From NCBI GenBank assembly GCA_027886175.1, contig JAJNNQ010000006.1, positions 12,344,001 through 12,408,000 on the forward strand: a stretch of 64,000 nt of DNA. The letters run 5' to 3'. The DNA comes from Phylloscopus collybita. Lineage: Eukaryota > Chordata > Aves > Passeriformes > Phylloscopidae. The position numbers and the translations under genes are program-made. Of the stretch, positions 11,958 through 23,019 are shown piece by piece (position 1 is the first letter of the stretch; every line of letters begins with the position of its first letter). A model generated the notes under the pieces. The model made no database searches. It was given only the letters and a program-made list of their open reading frames with translations, and was not told the DNA's origin.

Positions 11958-12548
11958 GACTCATGGGCTGGGGAATAATTCCTTTTCTTTACAGGAACTA
12001 GTAGGGGGGCTGGTTTGGATTTGTGCTGGAAACATTGTAAATAATAGTAGAGATTTTTTTGTTGCTGTTGCTGAGCAGTGCTTAATTACACAGAGCCAAG
12101 GCCTTTTCGGTTTCTCACCCCACCCCGCCAGTGAGGGGGCTGGGGGTGCATGAGTAGTCAGGAGGGGACAGTTGGGACAACTGATCCCACCTGACCCAAG
12201 GGATATCCAACACCGTATAACATCATGTTCAGTATATAAAGTGGGGGGAGAAAGGTGGGGAACAGTTTGAGTGATGGTGCTTGTCTTCCCAAGTAATCAT
12301 TACTGAGGATGAGACACAGCTTCCCTGGGGATGGCTGAACACCTGCCCGTCCTTGGCAAGTGGGCAATGAATTCCTTGCTTTGCTTTGCTTGCCTGTGCA
12401 GCTTCTGTTTTACCTATTGAACTGTCTCTGTCTCAGCCCATGAGTGTTCTCGCTTTTACCCTTCCGAGTGCCCCTGTCGTCCCACAGAAGGGGGGCTGAG
12501 CGAGCAGCTGTGTGGTGCTTGGTGGTCAAGTGGGGTTAAACCACAGCA
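11958..12548 (+). mobile_element. Solo LTR of an avian endogenous retrovirus, plus orientation
   Basis: The block resembles a common avian ERV LTR family in order: a 'ggatttgtgctggaaac' segment, TTGCTGAGCAGTGCTTAA, a GC-rich stretch, GGGATATCCAA, a TATA box (TATATAAA at 12233-12240), the R/U5-like segment around 'cttcccaagtaatcattac', and a 3' end GGGGTTAAACCACAGCA. No gag, pol or env similarity flanks it, so it appears to be a solo LTR left by recombination. The first bases are degenerate and the left end is approximate. A second member of the same family lies near 56074-56664 in the opposite orientation. Confidence 0.75.
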
Positions 12549-15500
12549 CCTCAGACACTAAAGAGCCAAGAGCAGATCTGTATGAGTGAGTATGGACACT
12601 GCTATATGATAAAAGCAAAAGTAAAGGAAATATTTGGCCAAAATTTCACAGTGACAAGCAAATCCAGTCCTGAGCTGGCTGAGCCTCAGGAAGGAAGCAC
12701 TGCAACAGCATACCATGCAAGCTGAGCTCAGGGCACTCAGGTCAGGTACTGACCTGCAACAATCCAGCTTCCTCATGAAGCAAATGCCTGGCAAGTTATC
12801 AGCCCAACCAACGGGTATGTAACTGTACTAAAAATCTGCCTGGGAAAGGAGCTCTACCATGATCAACCACAGAACCTTGGGCAGGATAGAGGGTGCTCAG
12901 TTTTAAGTGCTTCCCCCCCACCAGTAACTCAAGACACGCTTTTGTGTTCTTCTAGTACCTGCAAGGTCTTAACAGAACCACCCTGCATGCCTCTGCAAAG
13001 GAGTGGAAATTAGCCTCTCATTATACCTAGGGCCAAGAGGGTAATAAAACATTCAAACAGGGCAAACAGGAAAAAGAAACATGATTCCCCCCATTTATCA
13101 TCTCCCTACCTTTGTTTTTAATTCATCCAAGGCAATGAGTCTTCAAGTGCTCAGAGTGCAAAGGCTTAAAAAGGGGAAGGTAATAAATAAAGGAGGTGGG
13201 CACACAATGAACAGGAAGGTCACATACCTTCCAAATGTGGTTAAAGAAAAGCAGTACAATTTTATGGAAGCAGAAACAGACAGGCTCTTACTTTGACAAA
13301 GTGTGCAGAAGCTAAATATATACAACACTAGTGCACAGATATACTCCAGCCATTTGTGCAGTCCTTCTGTGGAGCTTTCTAAAAAATAGCTTTCTCCAAA
13401 ATAGCTTTCTGCAAGTGGGCTAGTGTGTTTGAATTTTATGGGGGAAAAAAAAAAAAGTCACGTGATGAAGACAACAGTTATGGCTAGGACATTCCTTCAT
13501 TATTCCCGCCCTTGAATTTGTTGATTGTGCAAGACCACACCCCTCTTCCTTCCTCCTGCTCTCTAGGCAAATGTTGAAAAAAATAAGATGTTTACTTGTG
13601 TCCTAAATACAGTTAAGAAAAGAAAATAACTTGAATGCAATTTCCTGCAAAATTTCATTAATCTCTTATGTCCTCTGTCTTTTCCTGGTTCCATACAACA
13701 TTTTGTCTAGCTTTAAGTAACTGATACAAAGAGTCCTTGCAGCCTGCAGTTACCCATCAACTCCTGGGTACCCCATCACCAGGTGAAAGACTACACACAT
13801 CTGAATTTCATCCTAATTTAATAAGGAAAGAAATGTGCTCATTGTCTAGTCCTGAAATTTACTCATTGCGGTATTTACAAGACAGACTTCCATGCAGTAG
13901 GCTTAAAACAAAACACTGACCAGATTTGTCTTTATTACCTACATGTTTAATGACTGCCTGTGGACTTACAAAAATATTCGTGTTATACAATTTCTATTAA
14001 TCAACAATTAGAATTACGAACACACAAGGACTCCTGATTCTCTTTGAAAAGATCTGGTTTCTGCACATTAGACAAACAAATCACCAGCTTGTTTGGACAT
14101 ATGAATATTGCTACCCTTAAAACTGTTACGTTGTTTGGTTTCCTTTTAATAAAATACTTAATGCTTCCATTACTCAGTAGAGGAATTCCTGCTGATAGTG
14201 ATGATGACACGTTTCAAAAGTTTGAGTATATAGCCAACTTTAAATCATAACTCCTCTGAAAATTCTCAAGGCAGTAAATTGGTATAGTATTCATGTCCAA
14301 GCACCTTCCAGCCAGAATTACAACATACTGGAGGTCCAGGAACATTTAAAAAAATATTCATCAATATTTCTAGAATATGTGACTTGACCAAATAAAAGCC
14401 TTTAGAAAGGCTGACGAACTTTCTCCTCTTGCTGATGCAGCAAGCAAAAATGCTAACTGGGAGTCTCCCTGTTGCCTTCCAACATCTACTGAATTGTTAA
14501 GACATGATTAATTAAATCTTCTTTTCCATGCAGTTCCAATGAAGGCACAAGGATTTCCAGCTATATGAAGAATTTATGTGCACCAGAACACATAGAAAGT
14601 TATTTGTAAGGCTCCAGCTTTACCAAAAAAAAACCAACCTTATTTTTTTCTGGAACCCTTGCATTGATGTAAAACAATTAATTCACTAGGCCAAAGCATG
14701 ACAATGTTTTCCAGTTATAGCAGCCTTACACTCGAACTTCTGCAAATTAAAAAACAAAAAAAGTCAGCTGCTCACATCACTTTTCCATACACATTTGTTT
14801 GCTCTCTGTTCAGCCCTGAGCCCCTGCATACAGACAAGGGAAGAGGCAAATGGGAAGTGTGCTCCCAAGAGCATTTTGTGACACTACACCAGGAGGGTCC
14901 CAGAAAAGACCAATCTGCTCTCCCCAGCCACAAAGCAAACACCTCAGCCTTCAATCAGCATAAAGAAAGTATCACCCAGATCCATGGTCATGGCCAAAAA
15001 CTTTTGTCAAAGCCAACATTGTTTCACTTATTTGGGCTTTTAATCAATTCCAAGTACTGTTTCTACACATCATGCATAATGCCTAAAATAGGGGCATTCC
15101 TGAAAGGATTGTAGCATATGCAGCATGGACAATGTGCTGCAGTTTGTTTTCATAGCACAAAAAGGCAGGCATAACCTGTATCAATGACTTTCAGCCAGCT
15201 CTTAAAAATGTTAATTTAAAAAACAGATTTGAGTTAGAAATGTAGAGTAGATGCTTGCATTATAAGTGGGTCTGAAATCACTTAAGGATCTGTCCCAGCA
15301 AGGCTGGTACTCAGCCTTTAACCTAAAGCTGAAGCAGAAGCTTCAATCTGCTTATCAGTGTGAATTATCTCTCTTCAGATTTACTTGTTCTACTATACCA
15401 CCAGCACATCTGGAGATGCAACAGTATTGCTTTTATTATATCCCACAATAGTTGCAGTGTGTTCTGTTTTATGGAAAATTTGAGGAAAAAAAAAATTAAG

Positions 15501-16490
15501 AGGAGAGCATGCAACCACATTGGAGTTATCACTCCCCTTTAGAAATGCCCCCATTCTTTAACATCACAGTCAACATTTTGTTGGTTAAGACACCCTCTTA
15601 GGGCAAGCGTGCAGAACGCAGTCCAGTGGCTGCCTGTTACAAAGCAACACACAAAGAAATCTTTTAGTGTGGTCCCTTTTCTGATGTGTTTGGCTACCTC
15701 TCCAGCCTGAATTTTCAAGTTTCCTCTTGACTTTTCTAGTTCAGAGGTTAAAGTGAGGTAACTACATCAATATTTTAATTTAATTAGAAAGAAGACTGCT
15801 GACCAAAACATCAAGCAGAATGCTACAGTTTAACAATGGATGAAATGAAAAAGCAGAAACCCATTAAAATACTTTTGAATTAATTTGCCTTTCTACCTTC
15901 ATGTAAAATTAGCCTCTGAGCTTCATTAGAGAAAATTTTGACTCTGTGAAAAAACTTAATGCATTAATTCAGTCTTTAGAAGCCTAGGTGGTGGGAAATA
16001 AGTATTTGAAATAAGCAAGCTGTTAGGACAAGCATGTTCTCCAGTTACTAAAAGACTAGAAGCCAGATCTGCAAATAACTGCAATCAGTTACTGACAATG
16101 CTATTCTTCAAGAGTAGCCGTATGCTTGTTACACGTAACTTCGTATTTTCTTTATATGTAACACTACTGTAGAGTCCAAGCCCATCCTAATTTTACAGAC
16201 AAAAATATTAACATGGGATTTACACTTCTCTCAGTATCTTCCCAGTCAACATTTTCAGGTGTCTTTCTGAGTTTAGTGTGTAGTTTCTTACTCGTGGGTA
16301 TTAGGAAGTCTACGGAGATACTTCTCCATACACATCCTGATCTTTTGTCTACCAGGAAAAGCACAGCTGGACACGTTTTCACAAACACTGCAGAGTTGAC
16401 TTCATGTAATCAAAAGCGAAGAAATCTTCACAGCAATGCAAGGGTGACGTCAACCAACTCCTGTCAAGAAGACAAGGATACATACCTTGC
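12549..16490. other. Intergenic region, right part, up to COMMD6 3' end
   Basis: No gene recognised. It contains an isolated TCACGTGA E-box palindrome at 13458-13465. Open frames at 14698-15114 (plus, 138 codons) and 16164-16388 (minus) have no recognisable domain. Confidence 0.6.
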
Positions 16491-16502
16491 TGAACAATGG
16501 CA

Positions 16503-16508
16503 CTTTAT
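16503..16508 (-). terminator. COMMD6: COMMD6 polyadenylation signal AATAAA
   Basis: AATAAA on the minus strand, 67 nt downstream of the COMMD6 stop codon, gives a very short 3' UTR with cleavage expected near 16480-16490. It is the first canonical signal after the stop. Confidence 0.7.
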
Positions 16509-16574
16509 TCCCTGTGCAGAACTGAAAGTTTACTTGATCTTCCTCCAACATGTCACTGGCAATAAAAGTTCACT

Positions 16575-16625
16575 TCAAACTGTTTCAAGAACAGATGCCA
16601 TTTCCTTGAACTGTCTGAGGAAGTT
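16575..16625 (-). CDS. COMMD6: COMMD6 exon 6 (C-terminus and stop)
   Basis: Acceptor CTTTTTAG, then NFLRQFKEMASVLETV and TGA. It matches the conserved COMMD6 C-terminus and follows exon 5 in phase 0. Confidence 0.95.
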   Translation of the reverse strand, partial: NFLRQFKEMASVLETV

Positions 16626-19600
16626 CTAAAAAGCAAGAATTGAGACAAATTTCAGTTGCTTGAAGATAAGCTTGAACCGCAGTTCAAACTAGCATGTCAG
16701 ACAACAAACACTGTCCATATTTCTCACTTCCAGTGTACAGCTTGAACTGAAAGTTTCTGCTTCTCTTTCTGTGGCTGGTTGGCATTTGAACACATTAACT
16801 ATAAAATCTACCAAGGCGATGATTTAATAGCATGGGCTTGCCTATTAATAGGAAAAGATTCTACAAAAGAAGAAGTAGCTCTCGTGCCATAAAAAATAAA
16901 ATAAAAAACCCCCATCTCACATGAATGTTTCTACTGCCAGCTGAAATAATACAGACTTCTCAAATGTAGCATTCATTTCCTAAAGTAGCTGAACAACAAA
17001 TTATTAAATAGGCTTCAACCAGAATAAATGCAACATTTCACAACACCCAAGGATTCAGAATATCCTTGTCAAATTTCTGCTGATCAAATTCCAAAGAACG
17101 ATTTAAGTTTGCATGATATTCTAGGTGATGTACTGACCCTTTAAACAGGAATGACAATACAAGGGTCATGTTTATGCAGAATTAAAATACACAAATTGAT
17201 AGATGGAGACATAACAATTAAGAGTCAGTGGTGATAAAGCAGACTTGAGCTCCATTCCTAATCATTATCAATTGTTAAGCTTAAGCAAAGTTTTAGATTT
17301 TGAGGCTGGGGAACAGTTCTGTAGAGAAAAAGCATCCTATGAATTCTTAATACGGCAGAAGGATAGCTTGCAAGCTCTGAAAGATTTTGTCTTTGGTTGT
17401 TAGTTCATTTGTAAGAGAAATGATCAATTCCCGTTAAATTAACGTTTTCAGGTAAGTAATATAGAACTAAGTACTATAAAGTAAGTATTTAGCTTCTGTG
17501 TTTTAAACACTTATTTAATGCTTCATGTTTGTATGACTGTACGTATAAACAAGCAGCACAAACATATGCATCAGGGTATACAGGTGACCCTCACAACAAT
17601 GGCACTGTTGTTTTTAGGAGACTGAACATTCAACACTCACTACAGACCTTGAACTGTGGGATCGTCATTTCAAAAGATTTGTCTGTTATTTGTCCTGAAG
17701 AGTCTGCCACTGCTAGTGTCACTGTGACATAGGGGTACTTCAGAGACCTGCAGGTGTCAGAACTCATCGCAACTCCCAGTTTCCACTTCATATCTACAAA
17801 CTACAAAGACGAAAATCATTGGAAATCGTGTCAAAGACAGAGACCAACGCCCCCCTCGCCCCTGCTACTCACTTGGAGAGATAGTTCACAGACAATACAG
17901 GACATTTAGAGATCTTATCCAAATGGAAAACAAACGTGAACATTCAGGTATTATTGTGCATACAAATTATCTGCCCTTCCCTTTAATGGTGAGAGAATAA
18001 ATAATTTAATAAGTTATTTCTCTTCATCCGTTTCCCTTATTCAAATACAATTATCAGTCAAGTACACTCTTCTTAAAATTCTAGTAAGAGGAGCTTAAAC
18101 CACAGAGTTCACCCTGCTTGTATATCATGTGTGGGGTTTTTATCATGTTTTCTTTTTTTTCAGAAGTTTCTAAATCAAAACTGAAGTTCCTAAGTCTAAA
18201 CCAAGTAATTTATAATAGCAATAACAGAGAAAAATTATGGTATTTCATAACTGCATTTTAGATATATCAAAGTACGTAACAGATACACTTCAGACAAGGA
18301 AGTTATAATTTTCAGCCCTTCGTGAAGAAGGGCCTTTAGAAGTTTATATTAAGCCTCAGAAAAGATTCTCCTTTCCTAATTTCATACTCTTTTAAACTGC
18401 AGCCAGAAAAAAATAAATTTAAAATGTAAACATTGCTGTTTTTTCAAGTAAAAAAGGGAATGCTGGAAATTGACAGACAGTATCTTTTAAAATAGTAGTT
18501 AAATTTAAGGGAGACTGCTAAATTTAAACTTGACTGCTTATTCTTGTATAAGAATAAGCAGTCAAGTGCTAGCATGAACAACTTCAAAGATCAATTTACA
18601 CTTAGAACAGATTTACGTAAGGAGCCAATACAATAGTCTGCCAGACTGACTGCCATTCATCCTCCCTAAGAGTACTACAAAACATGAATTTTTAAAAAGG
18701 TACAAAACGTGACTTTATCATCCAAACAATAATATCAGGAAACTGTTCAGCACGTAGACAACCTTTATTGTATATGCTGCTTTACCTGGGTAGGTATTTG
18801 GCAACATGTAAATGTGCACACAGGCAGGCTGCTAAAAACTTTCCTATCTACCACTGCCTGCCTGACAACACAACACAACACAACACACACAGTGAGACAC
18901 TGACATTTCTGAAATGTTCATCATTAGCTCAGCTGCATTAGTTACCTGCCCCACTGTGGCCATACTTCCTGCATCTTCTGACACAGCAATGGCTTTGCCC
19001 TGCTCGTTCCAGACGTGACGAATAACTTGAACTGCATGTTTTGGCAGTGTGCTGCCGCCACTGCCCAAGGTGGTGACGAGTTCTTCTGTAGAGAGGTTGT
19101 TTCTGGCTGCTGTGCTATAATAGATACATCCAGAGATCACTGCATCAATTTCATTCTCCGCCAATTTAATACAATTCCTCATTTCACCCCAAAGAGACAG
19201 CTTTTATTTCTACTTTACATGTACTTTAAAGCAATTGAGCAGCCCGTGATTACTTTTTTCCCAGACTGTTATTGATCTTTTGTATCCATGTGCAAAAAAC
19301 AACATGACCTTAATATGTCTTAATATGCAGAAGCCCAGACATTCAACACCAAACCAAAAATAATCACAGCCTTCAAGTGCTGTAGCAACTGGAAGAAGGC
19401 AGGAGTCAGTCAGAGGTGTGAGTGTAGAGCAGTTAAACAGTATCATTACCTCAGAAACAACGCAATTTAATTAAACACTCTGGAGGTGGAATTGAAGTAC
19501 CACCAAAAGCAAGGAAGGAATTCTAGGTCATGGTATAATGGGTACTAACAGGAGTCAAATGATGCTATAAACCCTTCAACTGAAAAAGCAGCAAGTCTAA

Positions 19601-21474
19601 AGGAAAACTGCCACTTGAATTCCTCTCCAGAAACAAGCAAACAAAAAATCCTACTCTAAGCAGGTTCAGTCCTCTTAAAGAGGCACTAATACAAGAGATA
19701 GGGAGTTGGTCCTCCAAGTAGCACAGTCGGATACAATGTCAGACATTCTATTTTATAGAAGGAAAAGCAGCATTTTAAATTTCTACTGGTATATTTTCCT
19801 GAATTGTATTAATGTTACATAAAATGTTTAGATACCACGTATTAAGAGAACAAGCAAGATCTTGAAAATCTTATCTTTGTAAAAATAGAAAAAGTTATCA
19901 ACTAAAAATACTACCTAAAAACTCAACTCATGGCAGAATGCAACACTATAAGCTCTGTATCCTTCAAAAAGACACCAATGCTGATTTCTGATCTCCAAGA
20001 AACAAGTTTTTAAAACACACTTTTTCCAGGCAAAGGCCCAGCTGACTTAGCTTTAAAAGAGAGCTTAACTTCCTCTATCTTGCCATTAGTTCTAGAGGTT
20101 GCAGACAGCATCTTGGAACAATTTCCTCTTTTTATTTTTAATTACAAGAAATGATAATATATATAAAGTAACTACACTTATTAATGGCACAAACTAAGCT
20201 CAGGTGTTCTTTTCTGTGTACTGAGACTAACAAACTTTTGCCCTTTTCCCAAATCAGTTCATTTTATACCCACTTTTGATATAACTTTTCAATACCACCA
20301 TTAAGTTGTGATGGAAGGAAAAAAGACATGGTGCAAAGTAAATTATTTTGTGCTTACCTAAACAGAAATGAAAGAGTGCTAGCTATTTTTGCCAGGTCAC
20401 CAATATTAATGTCAACCCCCGATGTTTGAATTCTCTAGAAACAGAATGTTCAAACAATTAGAAATAAAAAATTATGCATTTGTAAAAGCATCTTTGTACG
20501 TACACAAAGATGCGTACATATATGTATATATAAGGAACCCCACATCAAGTTGGGGATGCTATCATTAAGAGCAGATACAGCTACTATTCCTGCTTACAAG
20601 GGCTGGCGTGCCAACTTACCTGACACAATTCAGCTGTATTTATACCTGGGATCTTATGGTTCAGATGTTGAATTATTTGTTCACACTGTGAAAAAAACAT
20701 GTTTGAAGACATTGTTGGTACAAAAATGGACAAAAAAGAGTGAAGACTGCAGTGTAAAAAATGGAATAACTGAAATTATTAATTTTAAAATGCCAAGGAA
20801 AGAAAAGGAACCAAATCAAGACTTTCGTTTCTACCTCATTATTGCTAAATAACACACCAATTTCATATTAACTGTTCAAGTGCACACTACAGTAAACAAT
20901 CCGTATGTTTTTAGACAAGCTACCTTGATGTATCATTTAAACGATAGACAAAAACAGATTTTTAGAAGTCTTCTAAGTGATAAAAACATACATTTAAATC
21001 AAATCCATTGCTCTTCGCAGGATTGATCTGTTTTATGAGTGAAGTCAAGCTACCACATACCTAAGGCTCCCTTTGCATCACACAAAACCCAAACCAGCTT
21101 AAATAAAAAGGCTTCCCGGACTGCCAGAAGTCCTTCCCCATCCCATTTATCAGCCTACTTACCAGCTCTGCAAAAAAGTCTTGAGGTATTAAACGAATCT
21201 TATCTGCTGCACCACCACCATCTGAAAAACAGCAGCGATCAGAAGCAAAAACCTAAATAAAGTGTTACAGTAATTAATCTAATCTTTCTCTGAAAAACGC
21301 CTACGCCATCGTGCACACATTTACCTTCACTTAACGCAATTAATTTTAACGCACACGTACCCAGAGACAGCCCCGGCTGCCCCCGAGCCCCCCACTCCCT
21401 CACCCCGGGTCCCCCCCGCCCTCACCCAGCGCCGCCAGCGCCCCCGCCAGCGCGCCCGCACAGCCGGCAGCCAT
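16575..21474 (-). CDS. COMMD6: COMMD6, COMM domain-containing protein 6 (complete, six coding exons)
   Basis: COMMD proteins form a hetero-decameric ring that is part of the Commander endosomal-recycling complex, and they modulate NF-kB. I joined six exons with consistent phases: 49+59+77+169+153+51 nt = 558 nt, 185 aa plus stop. Residues 1-117 or so form the helical N-terminal (HN) domain, including IRLIPQDFFAEL, TSGVDINIGDLAKIAST and HAVQVIRHVWNEQGKAIAV. About 118-185 are the COMM domain, with WKLGVAMSSDTCRSLKYPYV, FEMTIPQF and the C-terminal FKEMASVLETV. The human reference protein is only about 85 aa and largely lacks the HN domain; here it is encoded intact. All introns are GT-AG; the exon 5 donor (GTCTGT) is the weakest. 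The gene lies between TBC1D4 and UCHL3 as in human. Start choice rests on Kozak context (GCCATGG) and exon 2 phase. Confidence 0.95.
16626..17647 (-). other. COMMD6: COMMD6 intron 5
   Basis: AT-rich intron of 1022 nt. I see no repeat or other feature in it. Confidence 0.85.
17648..17800 (-). CDS. COMMD6: COMMD6 exon 5 (main part of COMM domain)
   Basis: Acceptor CGTCTTTGTAG, 153 nt (51 codons), phase 0 at both ends. It begins FVDMKWKLGVAMSSDTC and contains SLKYPYVTVTLAVADSSGQ and KSFEMTIPQFK. The donor is AAG|GTCTGT, a GT site with an atypical +3 to +6. Confidence 0.94.
17801..18945 (-). other. COMMD6: COMMD6 intron 4
   Basis: An 1145-nt intron. Its one notable feature is the perfect hairpin at 18528-18567. 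Confidence 0.85.
18528..18567. repeat. Perfect 18-bp hairpin with 4-nt loop in COMMD6 intron 4
   Basis: Arm CTTGACTGCTTATTCTT (18529-18545), loop GTAT, arm AAGAATAAGCAGTCAAG (18550-18566), with one more A-T pair outside. There are no mismatches. It is too short for a typical microRNA precursor and has no G/C-plus-T-run terminator character. Confidence 0.9.
18946..19114 (-). CDS. COMMD6: COMMD6 exon 4
   Basis: Acceptor CTATTATAG, 169 nt, donor CAG|GTAACT. It encodes TAARNNLSTEELVTTLGSGG followed by HAVQVIRHVWNEQGKAIAV and GSMATVGQ, ending in phase 0. The polypyrimidine tract is weak, but phase and family similarity fix the boundary. Confidence 0.92.
19115..20357 (-). other. COMMD6: COMMD6 intron 3
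   Basis: A 1243-nt AT-rich intron; nothing recognised in it. Confidence 0.85.
20358..20434 (-). CDS. COMMD6: COMMD6 exon 3
   Basis: Acceptor TTTCTAG, 77 nt, donor TAG|GTAAGC. It encodes RIQTSGVDINIGDLAKIAST and LSFLF with two bases left over, completed by the first base of exon 4. Confidence 0.92.
20435..21162 (-). other. COMMD6: COMMD6 intron 2
   Basis: A 728-nt intron with a 10-bp inverted repeat (GCATCTTTGT at 20488-20497 with ACAAAGATGC at 20504-20513) next to a short TA-rich run at about 20515-20532. Confidence 0.8.
21163..21221 (-). CDS. COMMD6: COMMD6 exon 2
   Basis: Acceptor TTTTTCAG, 59 nt, donor CTG|GTAAGT. It completes a split Asp codon and encodes GGGAADKIRLIPQDFFAEL, ending in phase 0. 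Confidence 0.92.
21426..21474 (-). CDS. COMMD6: COMMD6 exon 1 (coding part)
   Basis: ATG at 21474, sixteen codons (MAAGCAGALAGALAAL) plus one base, donor G|GTGAGG. It is an Ala/Gly-rich N-terminus inside the CpG island. Confidence 0.85.
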
Positions 21475-21520
21475 GGCGCCGCGCGCCCGCCCAGCCCCGC
21501 CTCCCGCCACACTGCGCTCG

Positions 21521-21585
21521 CCGCGCTGATTGGCTCCGTCCACCCTCAAAGCGAGGCAACGGCAGCGGCGCCGCGCTGATTGGCT
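21521..21585 (-). promoter_or_regulatory. COMMD6: Two CCAAT boxes in a 15-bp direct repeat 50 bp apart
   Basis: CCGCGCTGATTGGCT occurs at 21521-21535 and again, identically, at 21571-21585. On the COMMD6 strand each contains AGCCAATCAGCGCGG, a strong NF-Y-type site, 55 and 105 bp upstream of the ATG. The position fits core-promoter function. Confidence 0.75.
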
Positions 21586-21811
21586 GCGACGCGGGGAGCA
21601 CGCGCTGCTCCCGCCCCGCTCCTGCTGCTCCCGCCGTGCTCCTTACTGCTCCCGCCCTCACGGAACGGGATGCGGGACAGGCCTCTGGGGGGTTGGGGAG
21701 TGGAGAACCGCCGTGGAGGGAGTCACGCTTGCTTGGTGCAACGAGTGTTTTGCTGAGATTGGTTTGCTGACAGGGTTTTCTTGGTGTTCGTTGTTAAAGG
21801 CAGGTATGCAA

Positions 21812-22235
21812 ATCACAGAACCACAGAATGTTAAGGGGTTGGAAGCGGTCCTAGAGATCATCTAGCCCCAATCCCCTGCCATGGGCAGGGACACCTCCGA
21901 CTAGATCAGGTTGTCCCATCCAAGCTGATCTCGAGTAACTCACGGATGGGACATCCACAGCCTCTCTAGGCAATGCATTCCAGTGCCTCACCACCTTCAC
22001 AGTAAAGAACTTCTTCCTAATGTCTAACCTAAATTTTCCCACTTTCTGTTTGTACCCACCCATTCCCCTTGGCCCCCCGTCACTACATTTCCTGAGGAAG
22101 AGTCCCTCTCCAGCTTCCATGTAGGTCCCCTTCAGACACTGGAAGGTTGCCAAGAGGTTTCCACACGACATTTTGTTCTCCGGGCTGAACAGCTCCAGGT
22201 TCCTCAGCCTGTCTCCGCTGGGGAGCTGATACCTG
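21812..22235 (-). mobile_element. CR1 LINE 3' fragment, minus orientation
   Basis: It starts with AATCACAGAACCACAGAATG and runs through the reverse-complemented CR1 3' region: 'cctgccatgggcagggacacct', 'ttcacagtaaagaacttcttcc' and 'ctgaacagctccaggttcctcag'. It inserted about 340 bp upstream of the COMMD6 start. The inner end is approximate. Confidence 0.9.
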
Positions 22236-22559
22236 TTCTGTGTGCATGCTCCACCTAGGGTAGCTTGGTACTGAATGACCATACTTTGTACAGGTGGAAT
22301 CAGCCCATACACCTTCAAATAAACTGTGCCGTTTGGGGGCAACCTGTGTAGGTAAACTGTCTTCAGCTTTACAGGGAAATACTCGCATTTTGTAAAACTA
22401 CAAACAGAACGGTGTTCAATAAGCGTTTCATACTGATACTAAGTTTGGACTGTGGCTGGAGTACTAAGGCAACACTGATCCTTCAGCAGTTTCACTTGTA
22501 AAAATAATACTTTTACACTTCTCTAGTATCAGTTTTACATTTGCTTTTAACCTTTTTAA

Positions 22560-22935
22560 TATAGAGAGAGTTGTATAAATATATATATTTTAATACATTG
22601 AGAGTTACATTATAATGTTATAATCTCAGTAGATCTATTCTGAGGCTGTGACAGTAGTAAAACATAACTCGTCCCACAGTAGTGCTGACTAAATCTATGT
22701 ATTTTCAGTAAGTGTTAATGAAAGAATCGATGCCTATATAATTTAGATCAAAGTTACAAGGTGCTTATATAGCTTGAGTTGTAAGATATCAATATAACCT
22801 AAATCATTACTTTTTATGTATCAATATAACCTGATATATCTATATAACCTGATATCAGTATAACCTAAATCATGACTTTTTATATGTATATATAATCTGA
22901 TACCGATATAACCTGAATCATAGCTTTCTATACAA
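22560..22935. repeat. AT-rich region with diverged repeats of a TATAACCTgAT unit
   Basis: From about 22784 the motif (A)TATAACCT followed by GAT or AAATCAT recurs at least five times, twice with the longer extension CATGACTTTTTATAT. Spacing is irregular (about 22-48 bp), so this is a diverged tandem cluster rather than a clean satellite. An AT run at 22570-22592 precedes it. Confidence 0.6.
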
Positions 22936-23019
22936 TGCAATAGCGAGTATATGGTAAACTAGTTACTTAATGCTGAATAGACAAAAAAAGAAGAAAACAC
23001 TCTTCAGGTGGATAGCTTT

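Larger units (their letters stand above)
21340..21740. promoter_or_regulatory. COMMD6: CpG island and promoter of COMMD6
   Basis: GC- and CpG-rich block around the COMMD6 start codon. It contains two CCAAT boxes in gene orientation at 21529-21533 and 21579-21583, and a repeated CTGCTCCCGCC-type motif between 21604 and 21660. No TATA box is seen. Confidence 0.85.

Noticed and set aside
14698..15114. 138-codon open frame on plus in intergenic DNA
   Set aside because: No recognisable domain, no promoter and no splice context; consistent with chance.
16213..16629. 138-codon open frame on plus
   Set aside because: It is antisense to the COMMD6 3' UTR and last exon; its end overlaps real COMMD6 coding sequence.
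18528..18567. Hairpin considered as a microRNA precursor
   Set aside because: The stem is only 18 bp with a 4-nt loop, shorter than a Drosha/Dicer substrate, so it is listed only as an inverted repeat.
21851..22342. 163-codon open frame on minus
   Set aside because: It reads mostly through a CR1 3' fragment; the middle translates CR1 3' sequence.
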